Below, one piece after another: positions 12,001-16,560 of a stretch of DNA of 64,000 bases. The stretch lies in assembly GCF_002368195.1 (NCBI RefSeq), contig NZ_AP018178.1, positions 1,496,238 through 1,560,237 on the forward strand. Direction: 5' to 3'. The notes under the pieces were generated by a model. That model searched no databases. It had not been told where the DNA came from and worked only from the letters and a program-made list of their open reading frames with translations. Source of the DNA: Calothrix sp. NIES-2100. Its GTDB lineage: Bacteria > Cyanobacteriota > Cyanobacteriia > Cyanobacteriales > Nostocaceae. Each line of letters begins with the position of its first letter. Within the stretch, counting starts at the first letter, position 1. A program made the position numbers and the translations under genes.

Positions 12001-12542
12001 ATGCTGCGGGTAACAAAATTAACGACGGTAAAGACAATATCTTTGGCGATTCCGGTAATGACTGGTTAGTCAGTGGCACTCAGAATGACCGTCTCTTCGG
12101 TGGTTTGGGTGATGATGTCATCAACGCCGATGACAATCTTGATACAAATGGTGGTTTAAACAATCAACCTGATGCGCCAGCATTTGCTGACCGCGACTTT
12201 GCCTTTGGTGGTGGCGGATTAGATGTACTGATTGCTAACACAGGCGGCGATCGCTTGTTTGATTGGAATGGCGAATACAATAGCTACTGGGTACCATTTA
12301 AAAACTTTGGTAATCCTACCGTTGTGCGATCGCCGTCTCCCGCTATCCAGCAATTCCTGCTCGATCTGGGTAAATCAAGCGGTGCTGACCAAACTTTAAC
12401 TGAACCAAATGGTGAACTTGGTTTAACCACCTCAGGCGAAAATGGTTCCCCACGCGATCCCCAAAATATTAAGTTCAATGGGCAACAGGACACCCAAGGT
12501 GCACCAGAAGACGATCGCGCTACAGGTCTTCCCATAGCTTAA
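1..12542 (+). CDS. Giant RTX/adhesin-like repeat protein (5' partial)
   Basis: The reading frame is open from base 3 of the window to a TAA at 12540-12542, so the gene starts outside and at least 4,179 residues are visible. The first two thirds are beta-rich, filamentous-hemagglutinin-like sequence with many short motifs of the type GDVxL and GSI, plus about nine copies of a module with an aromatic-rich core (IYRYxG, then W about 25 residues later). From about nt 7,830, and densely from 9,060 to 12,120, there are glycine/aspartate nonapeptides (GGAGNDTI, GGNGNDTV, GGLGDDVI) typical of calcium-binding RTX repeats. Such proteins are usually exported by type I secretion and act at or outside the cell surface as adhesins or envelope proteins. 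The C-terminus ends shortly after the last RTX block, as expected for a C-terminal secretion signal. No catalytic domain was recognised. The true start and any N-terminal anchor lie outside the window. Confidence 0.9.
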   Translation, partial: VDNEITSKANVDIGTNSSVTADTVIINAINRLNKDKFVNAQNQQLGPIGLVNSANLKSGSAGGGVLTVLESGTDIGTSTNPFEALVNIGNSTNITVNGTNANPGTLRIETLNEVTAYDLVIVESAGLFAMGVGLSRIDANTQAGVNLDGATLENKTGDVYLTSRTDSSLNPSANLLILAGGSPISAAVNAGDAKTTTNASNQIKVDDSVIKASDIRLYAGRDSFAVSNLIDSFANAEITTASLGFGISIPVLNATINETNKVDITGTTQLLALEDVNLVAKKGVGAGSGQRARTDGLVVNLAIPPYGFPLTPDASRPTIKATDNSISQVNIDTTTSIEAGINNKALVHIKPLDLRNSSGTLVKQLDDSKLGTLLTKAEKIALGLPEDAAYEYSSLDLDKIAFSISTGTVVQAIAGSYNKGNAGHYYQYKLPTTGASDDIVLQDEDFSNTARWTDLGTTLTAEQQAELAVYRSDVTITLKAQLKDKFYAIKPKDLDKISLSYANAGNLLLDQREKILAWIDNHAGNTEAIARYQVQLAEVEATLQELGLFETIQVNGQTVKAVKKELDIISVNLPNIYAAPGGIFIEADSMTASNFTSLVGSALKAKAGAEIDILNQSPFAINVNDTIIRDNKRVTVVDGKYTVLQPGNVYVNNVLAGGASVSVTPNTTEVKYGDTVYRYKGTETTQLALSEISYDTDNNWEATTTDASTFVAGTNKYIVERKIISIIQDSFADSAYDTGTIVLPSIDQDMYIIGDVINEAGDLYINNQEGSINVSGEIRAENVTIQAARDFNLNSEDWFHTNQDPRQYIDYDGARSAVFNTAGNADSETYSNTTNVGGQNLNAAINRNESSILAQGAISVTARYLNVNGLIQSGVSTVTLNIAANFNPGTNTQSFVDENGNVLAGISFGTENVPVNGYFDAAENAIVVEDIVPQGGRITLAGQIFSTGNGKLKVANGYANVDINNQSNYKLIVNRIDNTTNREGIITIVDTYSNANPKTVKKVEYKVNGSNIQETTYTGTIVPAANGNISTINYTPVGSAISHTFSDDIKYQPTPGLQYTWTEGQEKTRVVINKYEQNSFNLLGFDWDDLSADGIPPDTTETTFRDDQPLLESESLTSNNLVNLIKDTSQVRNIANNKIYRYIGNNASNVLLSTQNFADTTKWQDTNTTSITSITDPANNKFDSDILYTISYEQKTDNTVDLIKDISLVRDIATNKIYRYKGDNADIPLYTDFADITKWEDTKTTSTTTITDQANNKFDSNFVNTVNLVKDTTQIRDIASNKIYRYKGDNTSIILYQNFADTTKWQDTGTTSTTSITNRAEDKFDSNFINYTRVVENWTTGGGWLRKKTYHTKTTTTIGLKDFYTHRLKADNPIDIDFIPGTNTPNISIESEGDIYLQGNIESPDNGTVELESDNGSITSANNNAIFGAVTNITVGGDFKAQIQGGTQTPINISADGDIELTVVSEDNNSNSLVVGNISSTNGNVTINAADGITAKDNTSLIKGNKVELIAEDGAIGSASQVIRVDSNTANSGGLAAKADDNIYITETTGDLNLVEATSWNGDAAIESENGDVRLETVNGSILDGIYELFSTTTVASSPNYQYLMSPGLRQFLYPDTNFLGFTQNTSTPETANIIADKVTLIAGGNNGQLGQISSAVTIDLTQGYAQLADSQKQLLSIATAEDVAGVTYQIYEYIGSNTTGADISQGNFSNTNLWKKLTPDFITQSTRTSPQSVQISNGKTVLVQYADQDYGLYKYIGSTATLDLANQSYETPSLWQKVTTSHATNDNGTALQVIPNTTVVRDRNFIYRYVGATTTGVNLLGIDYANDSNWQDITFSQNANENRFDSSYTTVVEVIPNVTLVRDDNTIYHYIGSSTVNLKPSAVNYANNPDWQVDTTFELIENFVQNTSQNRFESNFRNQNKTLLTGQLVEDRFNVTHLTVQLRDDVNLQATDAVTIDAGKGVAVEATGTLQINHVKSGGDVSLQVAGAITDLNTDSTAAITSFGDLVLKSEGAINSTTTNPLRIQVASSGRLSAEAVGDINIQQVATDATINNQSQTISDLYVSRVTAGGSVSIQVAEGDMTVGKVSAGNSVDLRAQSDIFDAFNDTNATVVNIFTGNVTAPATGNVYLQAGGDIGTNSNFLDVEIKAGNFSASVGNDVFLHSVASLNVADIVSTAGDVNLDVDGDVKIDPITATKGTVTINADGSIIDALDDDNSEINAVSIKLTAGGAIASAANPFDIDSSNATPGTVTATANGGVYLIETNGDLRVDSIKSQTADVTLLAKNGSILDANGDAVNIEGVNINLTATADSILTATAGSIGEVTNDLEIDSAKPTAGKLKATATNNIYITEIVGGLNINSVDAAQGDVRLTVKDTAATGEDLLLDGTAQVTAANGSVTLRIGDNITADANSLISAQQNITILGDYSNADTVGTTVSLNGRIIAANVLIQGEANADSITLRLQELVGNTSVLGGNSNDTIIVDRLPSLDKTRRGQSSRNNLTLDGQAGSDNYTVNITGSDTDYIINVFDTGVDTLQDQLTVFGTTVADNFLLRAAEDRVNGVAFVAALHGNPFVDVERINYTLKLEKLNVNTQDGDDTVTLDDNWAETTISGGSGNDNFQVGQIFKSQRDAAAGVAAKDVFATVQTTRGYLSNGVSFTTTLDGDAGNDTFTVYRNKAVLNLNGGDNDDLFVIRAFAEEGSSDNNVTAGQGVDNIQYVVNAPVNINGGDGNDTLKVIGTEFADKFVVTANAISGAGRTVNYTNIETVIIDGAEGDDEFYVLSTNTGVVTKLFGGLGSDRFSLGGDAPTVAAGTNSLPAQEGSHKVDGIQGQLIIDGYGGDGSTSLAEPVLLPGETNLLASTGKVFAYSAANNTMTVATADVLSLLNNLIGKTLEISRGNGLRRFWRIIGVTQNNGQTVLTLQNPSLPDPTWGTPDANSEYTINNLSPNFFVNENETLDVVTAFNDGTTANTSGNLTANTLTGLGMGATGVTYNNFEVVEVLLGQGNDQFTVEKTADGAMTAIHGGGGDDTITVSDRGGVDSRGKDAPLAIFGDTTQDGSRYTDTANQVNPGFARSFTNPGNDIINASAATKNVAIYGGAGNDTITGSQAGDQIAGGSGDDNINGQGGADHIYGDSGFNLDTATRELTVPNVNSSVNTSRDALTVGNDTIDGSSGDNIILGDYGIITQTPGTSRILNTGNVIQVETANPGSSGNDTITTGSGQDIILGGNGNDTVNAGDGNNIVIGDSGKVAIANGQPQTIETTDDSLGGSDSITAGTGNDVVLGGFAGDTVTLGAGNNIVLGDNGKVDYTTDGNLATVDLIYTNSPSLTGNDAITTGSGNDIILGGNGNDTVNAGDGNNIVIGDSGRVTNVAGNIHRIETTDSNLGGNDTITTGSGEDIVLGGFASDSITTGTANDIVLGDNGYISYVETDNNPADIDRIKTTNVKDGGNDTINSGAGNDFVFGGVGNDQINAGDDNDLIFGDNGVVEGDVNANLLPLSTLTKPFTFTSIDTANTDANNNQLGGNDTISAGAGKDIEIGGQGNDAIYGEAGDDDIIGGHNVAGGNDGNDILDGGTGNDAIAGDNAAILRRGDALSPRIRTLNGQVIYDANGTAQVNGSSQLNPTGAEERTITLFDHSYTPAANTFGNDSIAGGAQNDVIFGQLGDDSIQGDGAVSLNTTTASVEDFAGVGTDGDDYIEGNGGKDLIFGNLGQDDIVGGSSNLFSLTAPTQRPDDADTIFGGAGTDIARNDLGDQSANGHARDADYIIGDNGNILRLVGSNGQFLTFSYDLYGSLKLIPRAMQLLDYTQGGATTDRGTADVLHGESGDDVIHGMTGNDVIFGEGQDDDIYGGTGSDRIYGGAGEDGILGDDGKIFTSRNGLTETLYGVNTINAQTNISISGQFTGAWVYITGRLNKTVDLAAETLGGNDTIYGGLGDDFLHGGAGDDGISGAEAQATFYNSNPVTNTNTLGYDPVTRKLAAYDANNPVAKIANFFLNFDAVDAAGNKINDGKDNIFGDSGNDWLVSGTQNDRLFGGLGDDVINADDNLDTNGGLNNQPDAPAFADRDFAFGGGGLDVLIANTGGDRLFDWNGEYNSYWVPFKNFGNPTVVRSPSPAIQQFLLDLGKSSGADQTLTEPNGELGLTTSGENGSPRDPQNIKFNGQQDTQGAPEDDRATGLPIA
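3366..3990 (+). repeat. Three tandem coding modules with IYRY core
   Basis: Three consecutive modules of about 65-75 codons inside the giant gene. Each runs from a (N/D)L(I/V)KD segment through NKIYRY and (D/I)TTKWQDT-like text to KFDS(D/N). They begin near 3366, 3600 and 3798. More divergent single copies occur near 1270, 1990, 5060, 5230, 5395 and 5575. The nucleotide similarity among the three tandem copies suggests relatively recent duplication. Function unknown; the W/Y-rich core could be a small beta binding unit. Confidence 0.75.
9633..10430 (+). repeat. Higher-order RTX repeat, period about 354-357 bp
   Basis: Within the RTX region a long unit of about 118-119 codons recurs starting at 9633, 9987 and (partial, more divergent) 10344. 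Each unit contains RTX nonapeptides, then IVIGDSG, an IETTD segment, and a VLGDNG block. The first two units are highly similar at the DNA level. Nested repeats of this kind expand and contract by recombination, so length may differ among strains. Confidence 0.75.
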
Positions 12543-12637
12543 GACCATTGCTAGCATCATCGCAGCAATTTCAGCAAAAACACATTATTTCCTGGAGGTA
12601 GCAACAAGGCTGACAAAATTTAAATAGACTACCAAGC

Positions 12638-12663
12638 TAGAGGCACAAGATGTTGTGCCTCTA
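12638..12663 (+). terminator. Hairpin after the giant RTX gene
   Basis: A perfect 11-bp stem (TAGAGGCACAA / TTGTGCCTCTA) with a GATG loop lies 96 bp downstream of the stop codon and is followed by an AT-rich stretch. It can serve as terminator. A related palindrome (GGGCACAACA / TGTTGTGCCC) followed by similar bases occurs at 45613, so it is also a member of a dispersed palindrome family. Confidence 0.5.
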
Positions 12664-13010
12664 AAATTATCTGTTGAAGGTGCAAGTTAGCGAAAGAATT
12701 AGGAAGTGAAGTACGCCGGCAAGATCCGCTGAAGCCGGAGCTTCAAAAGAAACAACCATCAACGTTTCGCGTCTCATTCGCCGTCGCCTCCTTGTACAAG
12801 TACAGATTGGTCTTACACAGCGTCTCTGGTATTGCTACCTTTATCTCCTCAAAGGAGAACCCGCGCAGCCGCCCGCCTCCCGCAGGCAGTTTTATTACTT
12901 TCTCGTACATCTGTGTATGGCTTATTTTTTACCGCAGAGCGCAATCACAAAACTTGTTGCCCCGATCGCAAGAATTTTCATGGCATAGGATGTATCATAG
13001 GTAGAAATTG
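12664..13010. other. Gap with no supported gene
   Basis: This stretch between the RTX gene and the glyoxalase-like remnant has short open frames with no recognisable family and no good ribosome binding site. It includes a GC-rich part around 12710-12755 with the small inverted repeat CCGGC / GCCGG. It looks like decayed sequence. Confidence 0.4.
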
Positions 13011-13142
13011 CTACGCTTTACGCTCCGCCACTTTTGTCAGCCAAGCAGAGAAATTACCACAAGTGTCATGCAATACAGCGATTGTGACCTTCAGAACTTT
13101 TTCCTGGTCATCAACAAACACACTGTTGAGTTTGATCTTCAC
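13011..13142 (-). pseudogene. Remnant of a VOC (glyoxalase-fold) family protein
   Basis: On the minus strand a 43-codon frame starts with GTG at 13142 and opens with VKIKLNSVFVDDQEKVLK. This closely resembles the N-terminal strand of VOC/bleomycin-resistance-like proteins (typically IKLNSVxVDDQEKALKFY). After about 18 residues the similarity fades, and the frame stops at 13011, far short of the usual 120-150 residues. I read it as the decayed start of such a gene. The short length makes the assignment uncertain. Confidence 0.4.
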
Positions 13143-13262
13143 CGCTCCTGCTCCCAAAGTTGAGGATAATGAGCGATCGCTTTTGGGTCTGTTATTTGAT
13201 TAACAGGTGATGGGAGAGAATTAGGCACATCGCGTTAATATAACCTCAAAAGGTAACTAACA

Positions 13263-13865
13263 ATGACTCAACGAGAATTTCCCAATTGGGAATCGCTTTA
13301 TCAAGAACAAGCCGTTGAAACTATGCCTTGGTTCAACCCAAGCTTAGATCCAGATGTCGAATCAGCCCTCCTCACCCTAGAACTGAGCAATGCTTCAGTG
13401 CTGGATTTGGGGACAGGGCCAGGAACCCAAGCGATCGCCCTAGCCGAACGAGGATTCCAGGTGATGGCGACAGATTTGTCAGAGGCGGCCATTAATCAAG
13501 CAGCAGCAAAAGCAAACCAAAAGGGATTGGAAATTTCGTTTCGGCAAGATGACATTCTTAACAGTCGTCTGGAACAATCTTTCGACTTGATTCTCGATAG
13601 AGGATGCTTCCACGTTCTGCCACCCCATACCTATGGTATTTATGTGCAAACAGTTGCAAACTTGTTAAAGCCCAAGGGCTACTTGTTACTGAAATGCTTC
13701 TCTCACTTGGAAACAAGAGAACAAGGCCCTTACCGCTTTACACCAGAGGAAATTCAGCAGATATTCAAAGAGAGATTTAATCTGCATTTGGCTAAACAAA
13801 CGGTCTATCATGGGACACTCGATCCCCTTCCCAAAGCGCTGTTCTGCATTCTGGAAAAGCATTGA
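13263..13865 (+). CDS. Class I SAM-dependent methyltransferase
   Basis: A 200-residue protein with a complete Rossmann-type methyltransferase domain. Motif I is VLDLGTGPGTQA at about residues 45-56, followed by the acidic loop ATDLSEAAI near 70, then QDDIL near 97 and LILDRGCFHVL near 110, which matches the TehB/thiopurine-methyltransferase-like group. It would transfer a methyl group from S-adenosylmethionine to a small molecule or oxyanion; the acceptor cannot be read from sequence. The start is ATG 13263 after AAAGGTAA. It directly precedes a truncated ZIP transporter fragment, so its present neighbours tell little about its job. It appears full length and intact. Confidence 0.8.
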   Translation: MTQREFPNWESLYQEQAVETMPWFNPSLDPDVESALLTLELSNASVLDLGTGPGTQAIALAERGFQVMATDLSEAAINQAAAKANQKGLEISFRQDDILNSRLEQSFDLILDRGCFHVLPPHTYGIYVQTVANLLKPKGYLLLKCFSHLETREQGPYRFTPEEIQQIFKERFNLHLAKQTVYHGTLDPLPKALFCILEKH

Positions 13866-13900
13866 CTGTTTGGGTGATCTCGCAAGTGCGCTGAGAAAGT

Positions 13901-14167
13901 TTGTCCATCGGTTCAACTGCATACATCTTTGGCGTATGGGGAGCGATCGCTATCATCTCTGGTATTGCTGCACTTCTGGGCTATACTTTGTTCAGTCACT
14001 TCTCTCAAGAAGTTATCGCCGCAACTACTGCTGTAGCCGCAGGTGCGATTTTAGCCATGATTTCAGACACCATGATTCCCGAAGCTTTCGAGCAAGCCCA
14101 TGATTTTGCTGGGCTAATTCTTGTCTTGGGATTTTTGGCTGCTTTTGTTTTGAGCAAACTTGCGTGA
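13901..14167 (+). pseudogene. C-terminal fragment of a ZIP-family metal transporter
   Basis: The frame (only a TTG is available as start) encodes about 88 residues with three hydrophobic segments. These include the small-residue-rich AAGAILAMISDTMIPEA, typical of the C-terminal helices of ZIP zinc/iron permeases, and a terminal helix LGFLAAFVLSKL. ZIP proteins are about 250 residues; the N-terminal two thirds are absent, and the sequence just upstream belongs to the methyltransferase end. There is no ribosome binding site. It is best read as a truncated, nonfunctional remnant. Confidence 0.65.
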
Positions 14168-14289
14168 GAATTAGAGCTTCAACCGTTTGAGGTCTGATTG
14201 TTTCTATCTAAAGTAGAATCAAAATTTCATATTGATTTCACTTTTGCGTGCCAGCGTAATTAAAGAAGGCTTTTAGCACTGGGTTGAGT

Positions 14290-15021
14290 ATGCGGCTGAT
14301 ATTAGTTGAGGATGAAGCAGATTTAGGCGCAGCAATCAAAGAAGTCCTAACCCATGAGGCGTATGTAGTTGATTGGTTTCTTGATGGTACTCAGGCATGG
14401 CAATATCTAGAAACTGGCTGGACTGAGTACACGCTAGGGATTTTTGATTGGATGCTACCAGGAATTTCCGGTGTAGAGTTGTGTAAATGGTTGCGATCGC
14501 GCCAATTAATTCTGCCTGTTTTGATGTTAACTGCAAAAGACCGCATGGAAGAAAAAATTATTGGTCTAGATAGCGGCGCAGATGACTATTTAGTTAAACC
14601 ATTTGATATGGCAGAACTACTAGCAAGATTAAGAGCATTACAACGCCGCGCTTCTTATGTTGGGACAACATTTACACCCCAAATTCAACCCCGACGCTTA
14701 CAAGTAGGTTGTTTAACTCTTAATTACATCACACATGAACTTACTCGATATTATCCTCATGGTGAGAAGCAATTATTATCTTTAACTGCCAAAGAATTCC
14801 AATTATTAGAATATTTCATGAGGCATCCTAATCAAATTATCAGTCGCGACCAAATTATTAATCAGCTTTGGGAAATTGGTGCAGAACCATGTAGTAATGT
14901 AGTAGCTGCACAAATTCGCTTATTAAGACGCAAATTAGGAGAAGAAGATAGCGAATCATTAATAGAAACTATCTATGGTGTAGGCTATCGCCTCAATATT
15001 CAGGCTGCTGATTTTTGTTAA
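14290..15021 (+). CDS. rppA: OmpR-type response regulator, RppA/NrsR-like
   Basis: A 243-residue two-domain regulator. The receiver domain has the acidic pocket VEDE (residues 6-9), phospho-acceptor Asp53 in IFDWMLPG, and the conserved Lys in DDYLVKPFD. The C-terminal winged-helix DNA-binding domain ends in ETIYGVGYRLN. The sequence closely resembles cyanobacterial RppA/NrsR regulators, which respond to redox or nickel with a partner kinase. ATG 14290 is preferred over the in-frame TTG at 14284 because the protein then begins MRLILVEDE as in the family. The kinase gene directly downstream is truncated after its sensor region, so this regulator is orphaned here and may respond to another kinase or be inactive. 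Confidence 0.8.
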   Translation: MRLILVEDEADLGAAIKEVLTHEAYVVDWFLDGTQAWQYLETGWTEYTLGIFDWMLPGISGVELCKWLRSRQLILPVLMLTAKDRMEEKIIGLDSGADDYLVKPFDMAELLARLRALQRRASYVGTTFTPQIQPRRLQVGCLTLNYITHELTRYYPHGEKQLLSLTAKEFQLLEYFMRHPNQIISRDQIINQLWEIGAEPCSNVVAAQIRLLRRKLGEEDSESLIETIYGVGYRLNIQAADFC

Positions 15022-15056
15022 CTTGACAGCGACACTTGGAACAAGGTTATAAAAAT

Positions 15057-15560
15057 ATGCAACGCAATCTCATTTTCCACCAGACTCGGTTGCGGCTAGC
15101 AGCTTGGTATACCCTCGTGATGGGTGGTATTTTAGGGCTATCTGGATTGGGCGTGTATAGTGTAGTTGCCCATACATACTATGAAACTATAGACCAGGGA
15201 TTGCAATCAGTAGCAAAGGCATTACATCAAAGTATTGAACCAGCTTGGCAGCAACCTGGACATTTAGAGCAACTTGCTCAAGAATTTTCCTTAGAATTAT
15301 GTATAAATCAAACAAACTGTTTGCCGAAAAAAACTATTATTAAGCAACCAATTGCGGAGGCAGCTAATTCAGTTAATTACTATATACGCTTATTGGATAG
15401 TTCGGAAAAACTATTTGCAATTGCAGGTATGTCATTTAATAATTTACCAATGACTTCACCATCAAAACAATGGCAAATCCTCACAGATTCTTCTGGCACT
15501 AGATACCTCCAAATCACTTTACCTTTATATACTCAAAACCAGCTTTCGGGTTATTTACAG
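15057..15560 (+). pseudogene. Truncated sensor histidine kinase (RppB/NrsS-like N-terminus)
   Basis: Starting at ATG 15057, 35 bp after the regulator, the frame encodes a first membrane helix (about residues 14-37, LAAWYTLVMGGILGLSGLGV) and a periplasmic sensor region typical of RppB/NrsS kinases, ending near LSGYLQ. The second membrane helix, HAMP, dimerisation/phosphoacceptor and ATPase domains are missing. At about 15560 the sequence switches to part of a ClC channel gene in another frame. It cannot act as a kinase. Operon position and family match the regulator upstream. Confidence 0.75.
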
Positions 15561-15863
15561 TCAGTGGTGTTGTTATCGCCTTGTTGCCTGTAGCCTTTCG
15601 CAATCATGCTGGGTTGCGAGATATGTTACTTACAGGTAGTAGTGATTCATTGTTGGCTGCGATCGCTCTTGTTGTTCAATTTAGCTTAATTATTTTAACC
15701 TACGGCTCTGGCGCACCGGGAGGTTTACTAGTTCCTACCTTAGTCTTAGGAGCTGCCCTTGGCTACTTAGTAGGTGCTACACAAGAGAGTTTACTGGGTA
15801 TGAGTGCTGCCACAACCTACGCCCATGTAGGTATGGCGGCATTTTTTAGCGCTGTCTCTAAGT
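15560..15863 (+). pseudogene. Internal fragment of a ClC chloride channel
   Basis: In the frame that includes the ORF at 15581, the translation SGVVIALLPVAFRNHAG is followed by the diagnostic ClC segment YGSGAPGGLLVPTLVLGAA and then AGMxAFFSAVSK-like text. These correspond to the middle of a ClC family chloride channel/antiporter. The match begins abruptly where the kinase ends and stops abruptly after VSK near 15863, so both ends are missing. It is a recombination remnant. Confidence 0.75.
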
Positions 15864-15911
15864 TAACTAGCTTGAAAATAAGGCAGCTATGCTGGAGGCA
15901 GAGGGCAGAAG

Positions 15912-15929
15912 CAATACTACTCGGTTAAG
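15912..15929 (+). repeat. Dispersed 18-bp repeat CAATACTACTCGGTTAAG
   Basis: The same 18 bases occur at 33871-33888. Both copies lie between genes at the edge of decayed or AT-rich sequence and are followed by a GTTTTGA-containing tract. They look like the terminus of a small mobile repeat, but no complete element can be delimited in either place. Confidence 0.5.
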
Positions 15930-16041
15930 CGTTTTGAACTCAAAATTGGTTTTGGGGAAAAGGTTACTGGGTTTGGGTTAAAGGTTTTTTCTTTCCCCTT
16001 TCCCATTCCCCTTTTTCCTCTTAAGCGAAAAGTATTCAGGG

Positions 16042-16359
16042 CAGAAAGATAAAGATTTTCATGCCCTCGTGGAATCGGAGACTGCTGATATGTATGCCAT
16101 CCGCTTGGCACATAACCGCGCCCTAGTCTCCTTCCGCATGGTTCCCAATCCCAATATTCCCAAGGATACCAACATCATTCCTTTCCCCATCAAACCTGAT
16201 TACACCAAGCAAGGCAGACTCGATGGTGTTGTTGGTTATGACCAAAACGGCAAAGTCCTAGATCCAAATTATCCCGAAGCTACAACCTACGGCGAGTACA
16301 GCTACTTCAAACCCAGCGAAGCTTATACCAATTTGAAAAAAGAATGCGACAGATGGTAG
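16042..16359 (+). pseudogene. Unrecognised C-terminal protein fragment
   Basis: An open frame without a convincing start encodes about 105 residues, including MVPNPNIPKDTNIIPFPIKP, GYDQNGKVLDPNYP and a C-terminus ending KKECDRW. The composition is that of real protein rather than chance, and the absence of a start suggests it is the tail of a larger broken gene. I do not recognise the family. It lies among other fragments (kinase, ClC, ZIP). Confidence 0.4.
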
Positions 16360-16394
16360 GGGCATGGCACTGCCGTGCCCTCTAGAATATATTG

Positions 16395-16560
16395 ATGTGT
16401 CGCAAACATTATTTGAATTGGTATTACGCCCTGCGCCAACGCATTCAAGCTGAAGAAACCCGCTTGCGTACCTACTACGAAGACTTCCGCACCAAACCCC
16501 CCGGTGCCACTGGTGTTTTAGCTGGAGGACTCACAGGCGCGATCGCTATTTTCTATACAC
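16395..16560 (+). pseudogene. Unrecognised N-terminal membrane-protein fragment
   Basis: A frame starting near ATG 16395 encodes a charged helical segment (QRIQAEETRLRTYYEDFRTK) followed by a glycine-rich hydrophobic stretch (GVLAGGLTGAIAIFY). It then runs into the 3' end of the oppositely oriented molybdopterin gene, where the downstream residues look like shadow translation. This suggests a gene that has lost its 3' part. Family not recognised. Confidence 0.35.

Noticed and set aside
12792..13203. Plus-strand ORFs between the RTX gene and the methyltransferase
   Set aside because: No family resemblance; the better reading of part of this region is a minus-strand VOC remnant.
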